A stretch of DNA of 64,000 bases from JACVRW01 sp963751105 (GTDB lineage Bacteria; Actinomycetota; Thermoleophilia; Solirubrobacterales; Thermoleophilaceae), in contig CAVVTG010000001.1 of the NCBI GenBank assembly GCA_963751105.1, positions 620,001 through 684,000 on the forward strand. Direction: 5' to 3'. The position numbers and the translations under genes are program-made. This document shows, piece by piece, positions 42,630 to 51,471 of this stretch (its first letter is position 1; each line of letters begins with the position of its first letter). The notes below the pieces were generated by a model, which searched no databases, had not been told where the DNA came from, and was given only the letters and a program-made list of their open reading frames with translations.

Positions 42630-43331
42630 ATGTGCCCAACCGCCTCCCCCCAGGGTCCCGTCGGAATCGTCACCGGTGCTTCGCGCGGGCTGGGCCTGGC
42701 GCTCACCCGGGAGCTGGCCGCGCGCGGCTGGCGTCTGTTCGTCGACGCACGGGACGGGGAGGCGCTGCGCCTGACGGCCGGTGGAGTTGAGGGGGTCACG
42801 GCGATCGGCGGCGACGTGGCCGATCCGGAGCATCGCCAGGCCCTGGTCCATGCGGCCGGCGAGCGAATCGACCTGCTGGTCAACAACGCCAGCGTGCTCG
42901 GCCCCAGTCCCCAGCCCCCGCTGGCGGGCTACCCGCTCGCCGAGCTGCGGCACGTCCTCGAGGTCAATGCGCTGGCCCCGCTGGCCCTGGCGCAGCTCGC
43001 CCTGGCCCGCCTCGCGCCCGGCGCGACGATCGTGAACGTCACGTCCGACGCCGCCGTGGAGGCGTACGAAGGTTGGGGCGGCTACGGCTCCTCGAAGTCG
43101 GCCCTGGACCAGCTCACGGCGATCTTCGCCGCCGAGAACCCGGGCCTTCGGGTCTACAGCGTGGATCCCGGCGACATGCGCACCCGGTTGCACCAGGAGG
43201 CCTTTCCCGGCGAGGACATCGGCGACCGGCCCCCGCCGGAGCAGAGCGTGCCCGGATTGCTGGACCTGATCGAGGGCTCGCGACCCAGTGGGCGCTACCG
43301 GACGGCCGAGCTTGCCGCGTCGGCCGGATGA
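42630..43331 (+). CDS. short-chain dehydrogenase/reductase under a MerR-like promoter
   Basis: 233 aa SDR: GIVTGASRGLGLALTRELAA, LLVNNAS, Ser in VNVTSDAAVEAYEG, YGSSK for Tyr/Lys and VDPGDMRTRLHQEAF after it. Such proteins are usually NAD(P)H-dependent carbonyl reductases. The promoter is of the redox/metal-responsive MerR type, so a detoxifying role is plausible. The ATG is at or within a few bases of the predicted transcript start, suggesting leaderless translation. The stop overlaps the QueA-like start as ATGA. Confidence 0.9.
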   Translation: MCPTASPQGPVGIVTGASRGLGLALTRELAARGWRLFVDARDGEALRLTAGGVEGVTAIGGDVADPEHRQALVHAAGERIDLLVNNASVLGPSPQPPLAGYPLAELRHVLEVNALAPLALAQLALARLAPGATIVNVTSDAAVEAYEGWGGYGSSKSALDQLTAIFAAENPGLRVYSVDPGDMRTRLHQEAFPGEDIGDRPPPEQSVPGLLDLIEGSRPSGRYRTAELAASAG

Positions 43332-44383
43332 GCGGCCTGACCTCGCCGGCGTCGCTGGACGCGCACGAGCCACCGGAGGCGGTGAACGGCGCGCGCGACG
43401 ACGTGCGCCTGCTCGTGGCCTCGCGCGAAGAAGGCGATCTGGTCCACGCCCGCTTCCGGGATCTCCCGCGCTTCCTGGCCGCCGGCGACCTGCTGGTCGT
43501 CAACGCCTCGGCCACGCTCCCCGCCGCCGTGCCGGGGAGCCTCGGCGGAGATGAGGTCGAGCTGCGCCTCTCCACGGCGCTGGCCGGCGACGTGTGGGTC
43601 ATCGAGCTCAGAACCCGCGACCGACGGCCCTACGGGCCGCCTCCAATCGGCCGGCGCGTGGGGCTGCCGGCGCAGGCGCACGCGGGCCTGCTCCAGCCCC
43701 ACGGCGACGGCGGGCGCCTCGCGGTCGCGCGCCTGGAGCTGGGTGGCCGGCCGGTCGAGGATTACCTGCGCGAGCACGGTCGGCCGATCCGCTACGACTA
43801 CGTCGACCGGGAGTGGCCGATCGAGGCCTACCAGACCGTGTTCGGCCGCTCCCCCGGCAGCGCCGAGATGCCCAGTGCAGCCCGGCCGTTCACGCACGAG
43901 CTCGTGTCGTCTCTGGCCGCACGAGGCGTGCTCTTCGCGCCGCTGATCCTCCACACGGGTGTCTCGTCGCTCGAGCGTGGCGAGGCTCCCTACCCGGAGC
44001 GCTACGTGGTGCCCGAGACCACGGCGCGGGTGGTCAACGCGGTGCACGCCTGGGGTGGCCGGGTGATCGCGGTCGGCACGACCGTCGTGCGGGCACTCGA
44101 GACGGTGGCCGCGCCAAGCGGATCGGTTCAGCCGGGGGCGGGCACGACCGACCTGGTCATCACGCCGGCACGCGGCCTGCGCGCCTGCGACGGCCTGCTC
44201 ACCGGCTGGCACGACGCGGATGCGTCGCATCAGGACCTGCTCCGGGCCGCGGCGGGAACAGAGCTTCTTCGTCGCTCCTATGAGGCGGCCGCCGACCACG
44301 GGTACCGAAAGCACGAATTCGGCGACTCGCACCTGATTCTGCCCTGGCTGCGCGAGGAGATCGATTTCATCCCATCGGTGTGA
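43328..44383 (+). CDS. divergent QueA-like SAM:tRNA ribosyltransferase-isomerase
   Basis: 351 aa, recognisable as QueA-family by EYxxREHGRPIRYDY-like sequence (DYLREHGRPIRYDYV), WPIEAYQTVFGRSPGSAEMP, FTHELVSSL, the PERYVVPETTARVVNAV block and VIAVGTTVVRALE. However, the N-terminal NDTRVxPARL motif of true QueA is replaced by VNASATLPAAVPG, and HVGxGTFxPV by HTGVSSLERGE. True QueA makes epoxyqueuosine from preQ1-tRNA; no other queuosine gene is nearby. The protein may act on a different substrate. Coupled to the upstream SDR by ATGA. Confidence 0.85.
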   Translation: MSGLTSPASLDAHEPPEAVNGARDDVRLLVASREEGDLVHARFRDLPRFLAAGDLLVVNASATLPAAVPGSLGGDEVELRLSTALAGDVWVIELRTRDRRPYGPPPIGRRVGLPAQAHAGLLQPHGDGGRLAVARLELGGRPVEDYLREHGRPIRYDYVDREWPIEAYQTVFGRSPGSAEMPSAARPFTHELVSSLAARGVLFAPLILHTGVSSLERGEAPYPERYVVPETTARVVNAVHAWGGRVIAVGTTVVRALETVAAPSGSVQPGAGTTDLVITPARGLRACDGLLTGWHDADASHQDLLRAAAGTELLRRSYEAAADHGYRKHEFGDSHLILPWLREEIDFIPSV

Positions 44384-44446
44384 CGTGGACGGGCGTATGG
44401 CCGCCTACGCTCGGCCCCGATGCCGATCGCCGGCAAGCAGCACTAG

Positions 44447-45673
44447 GTGGAGTGGTCCCTCGCCATCGTCGCGCTGACCCTGCTCGGCGTCGCGGCGATG
44501 TCAATGCGGCTGTCGGGCACGCCGATCACTCCGGCGATGGTCTTCGTCGCCGTCGGGCTGCTGGTGGGACCGCAGGTCCTCGACGGGATCGACCTCGAGA
44601 GCTCGAGCGGGACGGTGCGAAGCCTGGCGGAGGCAACGCTCGCCCTGGTGCTGTTCTGCGACGCCTCGCGCATCGACCTCAGAGAGCTTCGATCCGAGAT
44701 GGGGGTGCCGCTGCGCCTGCTCGGGATAGGCCTGCCGCTGACGATCGCGCTGGGCGCGGTCGCGGCGGCGGCGATCTTCGGGCAGCTGACCGCCGGGGAG
44801 GCGCTGATCCTGGCCGTGGTGCTGGCGCCGACCGACGCTGCGCTGGGTCAGGCGGTGGTCACGGAGCCGCGCGTGCCGGGCCAGGTCCGCCAGGGGCTCA
44901 ACGTGGAGAGCGGCCTCAACGACGGGATCTGCGTGCCACTGCTGTTCGCGGCTGTTGCGCTGGCCGACGTGGAATCGAAGATCTCGGAGGGCCGCGACGC
45001 CGCCACGCTGCTGCTCGAGGAGATCGGCTTCGGGGTCGTCGGGGGTGTGGCGGCCGGCCTGGTGACCGCGGCCATCCTCATCTACGCCGGGCGCCGGAAC
45101 CTGATCGCCGCTTCCTGGCGGCAGGTGGTTCCGGCCGCCGGCGCGGCGCTGGCCTACGGGGTGGCGAGTGGCCTCGGCGGCTCGGGCTTCATCGCGGCCT
45201 TCGTCGCCGGCGTGGCCTTTCGGCTGGCGCTCGGGCGCGACACCGAGCAGCTCAACGAGGTCAGCGAGCAGGTGGGGGGCGTGCTCAACGGCGTCACTTT
45301 CGTGTTCTTCGGGGCGATTCTGCTCGGCCCCGCACTCGGCGAGCTGAGCTGGGAGCTGGTCCTGTACGCGGTTCTCAGTCTCACCGTGGTGCGCATGCTG
45401 CCGGTGGCGATCGCGATGCTGCGCTCACACGCCAAGCCGCCGACGCTCGCCTTCCTCGGCTGGTTCGGTCCCCGCGGCCTGGCCTCGATCGTGTTCGCGG
45501 TGATCGTGGTCGAGGAATCGAATCTCCCGCACGAGAAGCTGATCGCGCTCGCGATATACCTGACCGTGGGGCTCTCCGTCTTGGCCCATGGCCTCAGCGC
45601 GGCTCCCCTTGCCGGCCGCTATGCCCGCTGGCACGAGCGCCAGCCCACCGCGGACGCCGGCCGGCACGTCTAG
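44447..45673 (+). CDS. CPA1-type Na+(K+)/H+ antiporter
   Basis: 408 aa with 11-13 membrane helices. It has family landmarks LAPTDAALGQAVV (the Asp-containing helix), GLNVESGLNDGICVPLLF with the ND motif of CPA1 antiporters, and WFGPRGLASIVFAVIV near the end. It exchanges cations for protons across the membrane. No C-terminal regulatory domain is present. GTG start at 44447. It shares its CTAG stop with the convergent formylglycine-generating enzyme gene. Confidence 0.9.
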   Translation: MEWSLAIVALTLLGVAAMSMRLSGTPITPAMVFVAVGLLVGPQVLDGIDLESSSGTVRSLAEATLALVLFCDASRIDLRELRSEMGVPLRLLGIGLPLTIALGAVAAAAIFGQLTAGEALILAVVLAPTDAALGQAVVTEPRVPGQVRQGLNVESGLNDGICVPLLFAAVALADVESKISEGRDAATLLLEEIGFGVVGGVAAGLVTAAILIYAGRRNLIAASWRQVVPAAGAALAYGVASGLGGSGFIAAFVAGVAFRLALGRDTEQLNEVSEQVGGVLNGVTFVFFGAILLGPALGELSWELVLYAVLSLTVVRMLPVAIAMLRSHAKPPTLAFLGWFGPRGLASIVFAVIVVEESNLPHEKLIALAIYLTVGLSVLAHGLSAAPLAGRYARWHERQPTADAGRHV

Positions 45674-46602
45674 CGGTACACGCAGCGAAAGCCGATGTGG
45701 GTCGTGGACGTGTCCACCGCTTCCGGCTGGCGCGCCGCCGGGCGGAAGCGCAGGCAGTAGCTCGGTGCGCAAAGGTGCGAGCCGCCCTTGATGACGCGCC
45801 GCGGAATCTGGGCGCCCGGGTTGCCCACATCGAAGCTACGGTCGGGCGAGTCGACCCGCGGGTTGCGAGGAGCGCAACATGGTCGTCCGGCGCCCGCCCC
45901 GCGCGGCGAGTAAAAGTCGCTGGTCCATTCCCAGGCGTTGCCGGTGGCGTCGTAGACGCCGTAGCCGTTCGGCGGAAACGCGCCCACGGGTGAAGTGCCG
46001 CGCCAGCCGGCGGCGCTCGTATTGCGCCACGGGAAGTCGCCCTGCCAGGAGTTGGCCATGAGCCTGCCGTCCACCAGCATCTCGTCACCCCACGCGAACA
46101 CGGCGCCGTCGAGGCCGCCGCGGGCGGCGTACTCCCACTCCGCCTCCGTCGGCAGCACCTTGCCGGCCCAGCCGGCGTAGGCGCCGGCGTCCTCGAAGGC
46201 GACCTGTGTCACCGGGTGACCGCCGCGTGCGGCCACATCGCTGCCGGGCCCTTCGGGATGGCGCCAGCTCGCACCGGGTATGTAGCCCCACCAAGCGGCC
46301 GCATCGTCCAGCGGCACCGGCCCCTGCGGCTGCCGGAAGACCAGCGCTCCCGGAACCAGCAGTGCCGGGTCGGCCTCCGGGTAGTCGCTCGGGTCGAGCG
46401 GGCGCTCGGCGACCGTCACGTACCCGGTCTCATCCACAAAGCGTCCGAACTCGTGCACCGTGACCATGTGGCGGTCGACCAGGAACGAATCGACCGTGAC
46501 TTCCCGCACCGGACCTTCCTCCGGATAGAAGCCGGCCGAGCCCATTCTGAACGTCCCTCCCCTGAGGCGGATCATTCCCTTGTAGCCAGTTTCGGGTTTC
46601 AT
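45670..46602 (-). CDS. formylglycine-generating enzyme (sulfatase-maturating)
   Basis: 310 aa FGE-sulfatase-domain protein. The N-terminal GGTFRMGSAGFYPEEGPVRE, central VLPTEAEWEYAARGG and ATGNAWEWTSDFY blocks are canonical. The catalytic Cys pair is present at about 278 and 283 (GGSHLCAPSYC), so it should be a true oxygen- and copper-dependent FGE that converts a sulfatase Cys to formylglycine. Start ATG 46602 with GGAGACAGG upstream. The divergent neighbour is a Cys-type sulfatase, the expected client. Confidence 0.93.
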   Translation of the reverse strand: MKPETGYKGMIRLRGGTFRMGSAGFYPEEGPVREVTVDSFLVDRHMVTVHEFGRFVDETGYVTVAERPLDPSDYPEADPALLVPGALVFRQPQGPVPLDDAAAWWGYIPGASWRHPEGPGSDVAARGGHPVTQVAFEDAGAYAGWAGKVLPTEAEWEYAARGGLDGAVFAWGDEMLVDGRLMANSWQGDFPWRNTSAAGWRGTSPVGAFPPNGYGVYDATGNAWEWTSDFYSPRGAGAGRPCCAPRNPRVDSPDRSFDVGNPGAQIPRRVIKGGSHLCAPSYCLRFRPAARQPEAVDTSTTHIGFRCVYR

Positions 46603-46667
46603 CGCCTGTCTCCATCTCACCCTCAACGGATGACGCATCCCCTCGGGTGCTCACGTAGGTTCGGCGC

Positions 46668-49029
46668 ATGAGCGAGCAGCGCCGTATCTCGCGTGACATT
46701 CTGCCGAGCCCGGATGTTCCGCCCTCGGGATTGACGACCTATGACGCAAAGGACCCGGACACCTCGTTCCCGCCGATTGAGCCGGTCCGGCCGCCGGAGG
46801 GCGCTCCCAACGTACTGATCGTGCTGCTGGACGACGTGGGCTTCGGCGCCTCGAGCGTGTTCGGCGGGCCCTGCGACACACCCACCTGCGAGCGGCTCGC
46901 GGAGGACGGTCTGCGCTACAACCGGTTCCACACGACCGCCCTATGCGCCCCTACGCGCGCCGCGCTTCTGACCGGTCGAAACCACCACTCCGTCGGCATG
47001 GGCGGGATCACCGAAGTGGCCACCTCGGCTCCGGGCAACAGCTCGCTGAGGCCGAACACCAAGGCTCCGCTGGCGGACATCCTGCGGATGAACGGGTACT
47101 CCACGGCTCAGCTCGGCAAGTGCCACGAGGTGCCCGTCTGGCAGACCAGCCCGCTGGGGCCGTTCGACATGTGGCCCACGGGCTCCGGCTTCGAGTACTT
47201 CTACGGCTTCATCGGCGGTGAGGACAATCAATGGGATCCCGCCCTCTACGAGGGCACGACGCCGGTGGAGCCGGCAAAGAGCCCGGAGGAGGGCTACCAC
47301 CTGACCGAGGATCTCGCTGACAGGGCGATCGCGTGGGTGGGGCAGCAGAAGGCGCTGATGCCGGACAAGCCCTTCTTCATGTACTTCGCGCCGGGCGCCA
47401 CACACGCGCCGCACCACGTGCCCGACCGAGTGGATCGACAAGTACAGGGGCCGGTTCGACGACGGCTGGGACCACCAGCGCGAGCGGACCTTCGCCCGCC
47501 AGAAGGAGCTCGGGGTGATACCGCAGGACGCCGAGCTGACTCCGCGGCACGAAGAGATCCCGGCGTGGGACGACATGCCGGATGAGCTGAAGCCGGTGCT
47601 CGCCCGACAGATGGAGGTGTATGCGGCGTTCCTCGAGCACGCCGACCACCACGTCGGCCGGCTGGTCGACGCCATCGAGGCGCTGGGAGCGCTCGACGAC
47701 ACCCTGGTCTACGTGATCGTCGGCGACAACGGCGCCTCGGCCGAGGGGACGCTCAACGGTGCCTTCAACGAGATGGCCAACTTCAACGGCATGGCCGAGC
47801 TCGAGACGACCGAGTTCCTGGTGGAGACCATGGACAAGCTCGGCACGCCGGAGGCGTACAACCACTATTCGGTGGGTTGGGCCCACGCAATGAACACCCC
47901 CTACCAATGGACGAAGCAGGTGGCGTCGCACTGGGGCGGCACGCGCAACGGCACGATCGTCCGGTGGCCGAAGGGCATTGCGGCCCGGGGTGAGGTCCGC
48001 AGCCAGTTCTCCCATGTGATCGATGTATGTCCCACGGTGCTGGAGGCCGCCGGGCTACCCCACCCCGTGATGGTCAACGGCGTCCAGCAGGCCCCGATCG
48101 AGGGGACGTCGATGCTGTACAGCTTCGACGACGGGGAGGCCCCGGAGCGGCATGACCTCCAGTACTTCGAGATGTTCGCCAACCGCGGCATCTACCACAA
48201 GGGCTGGAGCGCCGTCACCAAGCACCGCACCCCTTGGGTGATGGGCGAAGCCAAGCTGCCGGCCTTCGACGACGACGTCTGGGAGCTCTACGACGGATCG
48301 AAGGATTGGTCCCAGGCGCACGACCTCGCGAAGGAGATGCCGGAGAAGCTGCATCAGCTGCAGCGCCTGTGGCTCATAGAGGCGACGAAGTACAACGTGC
48401 TTCCCCTCGACGATCGCACCGCGGAGCGGCTGAACGCTGACATCGCCGGCCGGCCCCAGCTCGTCCGCGGGACCTCCCAGATGCTGTTCGGCGGCATGGG
48501 CCGCCTGTCGGAGAGCAGCGTGCTGAACATCAAGAACAAGTCGTTCTCCGTGACGGCTGAGGTCGAGGTGCCGGCCGCCGGCGCGGACGGACCGATCGTC
48601 GCCCAGGGCGGTCGCTTCGGCGGATGGGGCCTGTACGCCACGGGAAGCAGGCCGGTGTTCGTCTACAACGTGCTCGGGCTACAGCTGTTCGTCACCGAGG
48701 CGGACGAGCCGCTCCCGGCCGGCACGCGCCAGGTGCGGATGGAGTTCGACTACGACGGCGGCGGTCTGGCCAAGGGCGGCGACGTCAGGCTCCTCTGCGA
48801 CGGGGAGCAGATCGGCCAGGGCCGTGTCGAGGCCACGCAACCGTTCATCTTCTCGGCCGACGAGACGACCGAGGTGGGCTACGAGGCGGGGACCGCCGTG
48901 TCGGCCGACCACACCCGAGATCGGTTCACCGGCAAAGTCGGGTGGGTCAGGATCGACCTTGGCTCGGACGCGGGCGATCACGAGGTGGATCCGGAGCACG
49001 CCCTCAAGGTCGCGATGTCCCTGCAGTAG
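46668..49029 (+). pseudogene. arylsulfatase (Cys-type) with one frameshift
   Basis: Alkaline-phosphatase-superfamily sulfatase. N-terminal metal ligands in VLLDDVGFG; active-site CAPTR at residues 93-97, whose Cys93 would become formylglycine. MYFAPGATHAPHHVP then leaves frame at about 47424: dropping one base from CCCGACCGAG gives HVPTEWIDKYRGRFDDGWDH and the rest of the domain, including VIVGDNGASAEG, up to 49029. The repaired length is 786 aa, normal for this family. No signal peptide is visible, so the enzyme is probably cytoplasmic or exported otherwise. Paired divergently with its FGE. Confidence 0.88.
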
Positions 49030-49116
49030 TGCGGGCGCCGGGATCGCCTGCGGCTCACGAGCCTCGGCTCCAGAGCCCATGCCCGTCAGGAAGCTGACCA
49101 CGGTCCCAGCCGCTGC

Positions 49117-49644
49117 CTACGCTGGGCTTGCGGCGCCCACGGACTGCATCGCTGCCTGGCGCATGCGGTCGGTCTTGCTGCCGGGCTCGTCGGTCCGCAA
49201 ACCGTAGGCCGCGAGCTCGCGTGCGGTCACGACCTCGCCGAACCCTCCCCAGTGGCCGTCGACGATATGGCGAAGCTGGACCCACACGCGGTGGGCCTCG
49301 ACCATCGTGCTGTCGCTGCCCTCCACCTCCAGCACCGCGGCGGTCACGCGCTCCACGAGCTTCGCCCGGCCTCTCCCCGCCAGCGGACCAAACACACCCG
49401 GCGCGCCCTCGGGAATGGTGACGACCACGCGGTAGACCGGCTTCGGGTGGACCTGTCCACCGAGGAACACCTCCTGCTCGTTGACGAAGCACCACGACAG
49501 CGCCTGCATGTGCGGATCGCCTCCGAAGTCGGCCAGCGGCGCGGCCTCGAGTTCGAGGGCGATCGTGGCCAGTTCGGCGGCCAGGCGCTGTTTGGCGGCG
49601 TCGTTCAGGGCGCCCTTGGTGGTGGTGAGTTCAACCATCGGCAT
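49117..49644 (-). CDS. tautomerase-superfamily protein
   Basis: 175 aa from ATG 49644. Met-Pro at the start (MPMVELTTTKGALNDAAKQR) exposes Pro1 after Met removal, the catalytic base of 4-oxalocrotonate tautomerase-type enzymes. Further features are VNEQEVFLGGQVHPKPVYRV and VTAAVLEVEG, which fit the beta-alpha-beta fold. The chain is longer than the ~62-residue single-repeat form, consistent with a fused two-repeat tautomerase. The longer open frame to 49731 is rejected. Divergent from the TetR gene across a palindrome that probably controls both. Confidence 0.8.
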   Translation of the reverse strand: MPMVELTTTKGALNDAAKQRLAAELATIALELEAAPLADFGGDPHMQALSWCFVNEQEVFLGGQVHPKPVYRVVVTIPEGAPGVFGPLAGRGRAKLVERVTAAVLEVEGSDSTMVEAHRVWVQLRHIVDGHWGGFGEVVTARELAAYGLRTDEPGSKTDRMRQAAMQSVGAASPA

Positions 49645-49653
49645 GGTGGGTAC

Positions 49654-49683
49654 GGTAACATACAAACATGCCTGTACGTAACC
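49654..49683. promoter_or_regulatory. 30-base palindrome over the tetR start codon
   Basis: GGTnACnTACAnnCATGnnTGTAnGTnACC, 22 of 30 positions symmetric, centred on the CATG whose ATG (49668) is the start codon of the TetR gene and 10 bases from the tautomerase start. It is a strong candidate for an autoregulatory TetR operator. Confidence 0.6.
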
Positions 49684-50303
49684 TGGCCCGCCGGAGCCAG
49701 GCCGACCGCCGCGCCCGCTCCCGCAGCGCACTGCTCGAATCGGCGGCGAGGGGGCTGTCGCGCTACGGGTACGGCAACCTCGTGCTCGAGCAGGTGGCCA
49801 GCGAGGCCGGTTACACGCGCGGCGCGCTCTACCACCAGTTCAAGGACAAGGAGGAGCTCGCGCTGGCCGTGATCGACTGGGTCGACGAGACGTGGAGACA
49901 GGAGGTCGGCCCGCTCGTGGATCGAGAGTCCGATCCGGTCGCGGCCCTGATCGCGCTGGCACGCGGTCACGCTGTCTTCTGTCGGCGAGACGTCGCCCGC
50001 GTGGCGATGGCCCTTCGGCTCGAGTTCAGCGGCCAGGATCACCCCGTGGGGCGACGCCTCGAGCAGGTGGCCGAGAGCCTCGTCAAGCGCTGCACCCGTC
50101 TCATCCGCGCGGGCCGGAGGAATGGGACGATCCCGCCCGGCCCGCCGGCCAGAACGGTCGCGCTGGCCTTCTTCGGCGCCATGGAGGGAACGGTCATCGA
50201 GCTCGCCGGCCGGGCGCCTCACGACGAGCTGCTGGCGGCGCGTGTTGCCGCCGGCGTGCTCGGGCTCGATCCTTGCGCGACAACCAACCCGAGAAAGAGG
50301 TGA
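49668..50303 (+). CDS. TetR-family transcriptional regulator
   Basis: 211 aa. HTH: YGYGNLVLEQVASEAGYTRG followed by ALYHQFKDKEELALAVI. The C-terminal domain (VGRRLEQVAESLVKRCTRLI) is variable as usual for ligand binding. The start codon lies in the centre of a palindromic operator, so the message is probably very short-leadered and self-repressed. Downstream it is followed after 6 bases by an NTF2-like protein gene. Confidence 0.9.
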   Translation: MPVRNLARRSQADRRARSRSALLESAARGLSRYGYGNLVLEQVASEAGYTRGALYHQFKDKEELALAVIDWVDETWRQEVGPLVDRESDPVAALIALARGHAVFCRRDVARVAMALRLEFSGQDHPVGRRLEQVAESLVKRCTRLIRAGRRNGTIPPGPPARTVALAFFGAMEGTVIELAGRAPHDELLAARVAAGVLGLDPCATTNPRKR

Positions 50304-50309
50304 CAGCCG

Positions 50310-50702
50310 GTGCATCCGTTCCGCCGCGCCGTCGAGACAGGTGACGTCGATCAGGTACTGGAGCTCGTCTCGCAGGACGTCGTCTTCAACAGCCCGGTCG
50401 TGTACCGCCCGTACCACGGGCGCGAGACACTCGGCCTGATCCTCCGCGCCGTCCTGCGCGTCTTCGAGGACTTCCGTTACGAGCGCGAGATCGGCGCCGA
50501 GGGGGCCCGCGACCACGCGCTGCTGTTCCGAGCGAGGGTGGGGGATCGCGAGCTGCAGGGATGCGACCTCCTGCACGTCGGCGAGGACGGGTTGATCGAC
50601 GAGCTGACCGTGATGGTCAGGCCGCGCTCGGGAGCGCTCGCCCTGGCCGAGGCGATGAACACCGAGGTCGAGGCGATGCAGCGGGAGCTCGGATCGGCGT
50701 AA
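50310..50702 (+). CDS. SnoaL/NTF2-like protein
   Basis: 130 aa alpha+beta cone-fold protein. It starts FRRAVETGDVDQVLELVSQD, followed by VVFNSPVVYRPYHGRETL and a LLFRARVGDRELQGCDLLHV strand pair. This is the SnoaL-like pattern, a scaffold shared by polyketide cyclases, epoxide hydrolases and non-enzymatic binders. GTG start at 50310 with AAAGAGG about 10 bases upstream. Co-transcribed with the TetR gene. Ligand unknown. Confidence 0.78.
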   Translation: MHPFRRAVETGDVDQVLELVSQDVVFNSPVVYRPYHGRETLGLILRAVLRVFEDFRYEREIGAEGARDHALLFRARVGDRELQGCDLLHVGEDGLIDELTVMVRPRSGALALAEAMNTEVEAMQRELGSA

Positions 50703-50709
50703 AGGCCGT

Positions 50710-51414
50710 TCAGCCTGCGCCGATCCGGTCGAGCCACTCCTCCAGCAGCCCGCGCTCGTGGGCCGATAGGGCCGAGGTCTGTGACAGGACTGCGCGGAGT
50801 GCGATCGCGGCGCCGGCGGGGCCGGGGTCGGCCGCGGCTGGGGCGTCCGTGGTGATCGCGGCGATCACCGCATCGCGGGCCAGGTGGGAGAGCGCCAGGT
50901 CGCGGCGGTCTTCGGGCAGCCCGATCAGGGTCAGGATCGTGCCGCTGCCGGCAGCGTGAACGAGCTGCGCGGCGCGTTCCTCGCCCACGCGCAGACGGCC
51001 GGCCCCGGCGATGCGATGGATGTGCCCGGCGAGGATGTCGGCGGCGGCCACGGCGGCCGGTGGGGAGACACCGGGGCGGGGGTCGCCGTAGATGAGCGAG
51101 TACAGGGCGGGGTTGGCGAGCCCGAAGCCGACGTGAAGGTCCCAGCCGTTGCGCAGGTCCTCGACCGGGTCGTCGCTGGGCTTGACGGCAGCCTTGCTGG
51201 TCACGTAGGTCGTGAGGCCGTGGGCCGCCACGGCGTCGAGCAGGCCCTGCTTGTCGCCGAAGAGGCGGTAGATAGTCGGGGCCTGCACCCCCGCGGCAGC
51301 GCTCACCGCGCGGGTCGACACGGCCTCGCGACCGCCGTCGGCAAGCAGCCGGGACGCGGCGGCGACGATCTTCTCGCGGGTGCCCTGGGTGGAGGCGGAG
51401 CGGACAGCGTTCAT
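50710..51414 (-). CDS. TetR-family transcriptional regulator
   Basis: 234 aa. HTH: GGREAVSTRAVSAAAGVQAP then TIYRLFGDKQGLLDAVA. The C-terminal TetR_C-like domain includes LHVGFGLANPALYSLIYGDP. It is divergent from an NmrA-like oxidoreductase gene, which it probably represses. A minus-strand TAATAT element lies about 8 bases upstream of the ATG, suggesting a leaderless message. Confidence 0.88.
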   Translation of the reverse strand: MNAVRSASTQGTREKIVAAASRLLADGGREAVSTRAVSAAAGVQAPTIYRLFGDKQGLLDAVAAHGLTTYVTSKAAVKPSDDPVEDLRNGWDLHVGFGLANPALYSLIYGDPRPGVSPPAAVAAADILAGHIHRIAGAGRLRVGEERAAQLVHAAGSGTILTLIGLPEDRRDLALSHLARDAVIAAITTDAPAAADPGPAGAAIALRAVLSQTSALSAHERGLLEEWLDRIGAG

Positions 51415-51471
51415 CGCGCCAATATTACCATCGATAGCACACAGTTGTTACCGCTGCTAACCTCGCCCTCA
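51415..51471. promoter_or_regulatory. divergent promoter/operator region
   Basis: 57 bases of unusually AT-rich sequence. It holds TAATAT as a -10 for the tetR strand, TAACCT as a possible -10 for the NmrA-like gene, and an imperfect inverted repeat GTTA-N7-TAAC. Likely binding site of the TetR protein, but the repeat is short. Confidence 0.35.
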
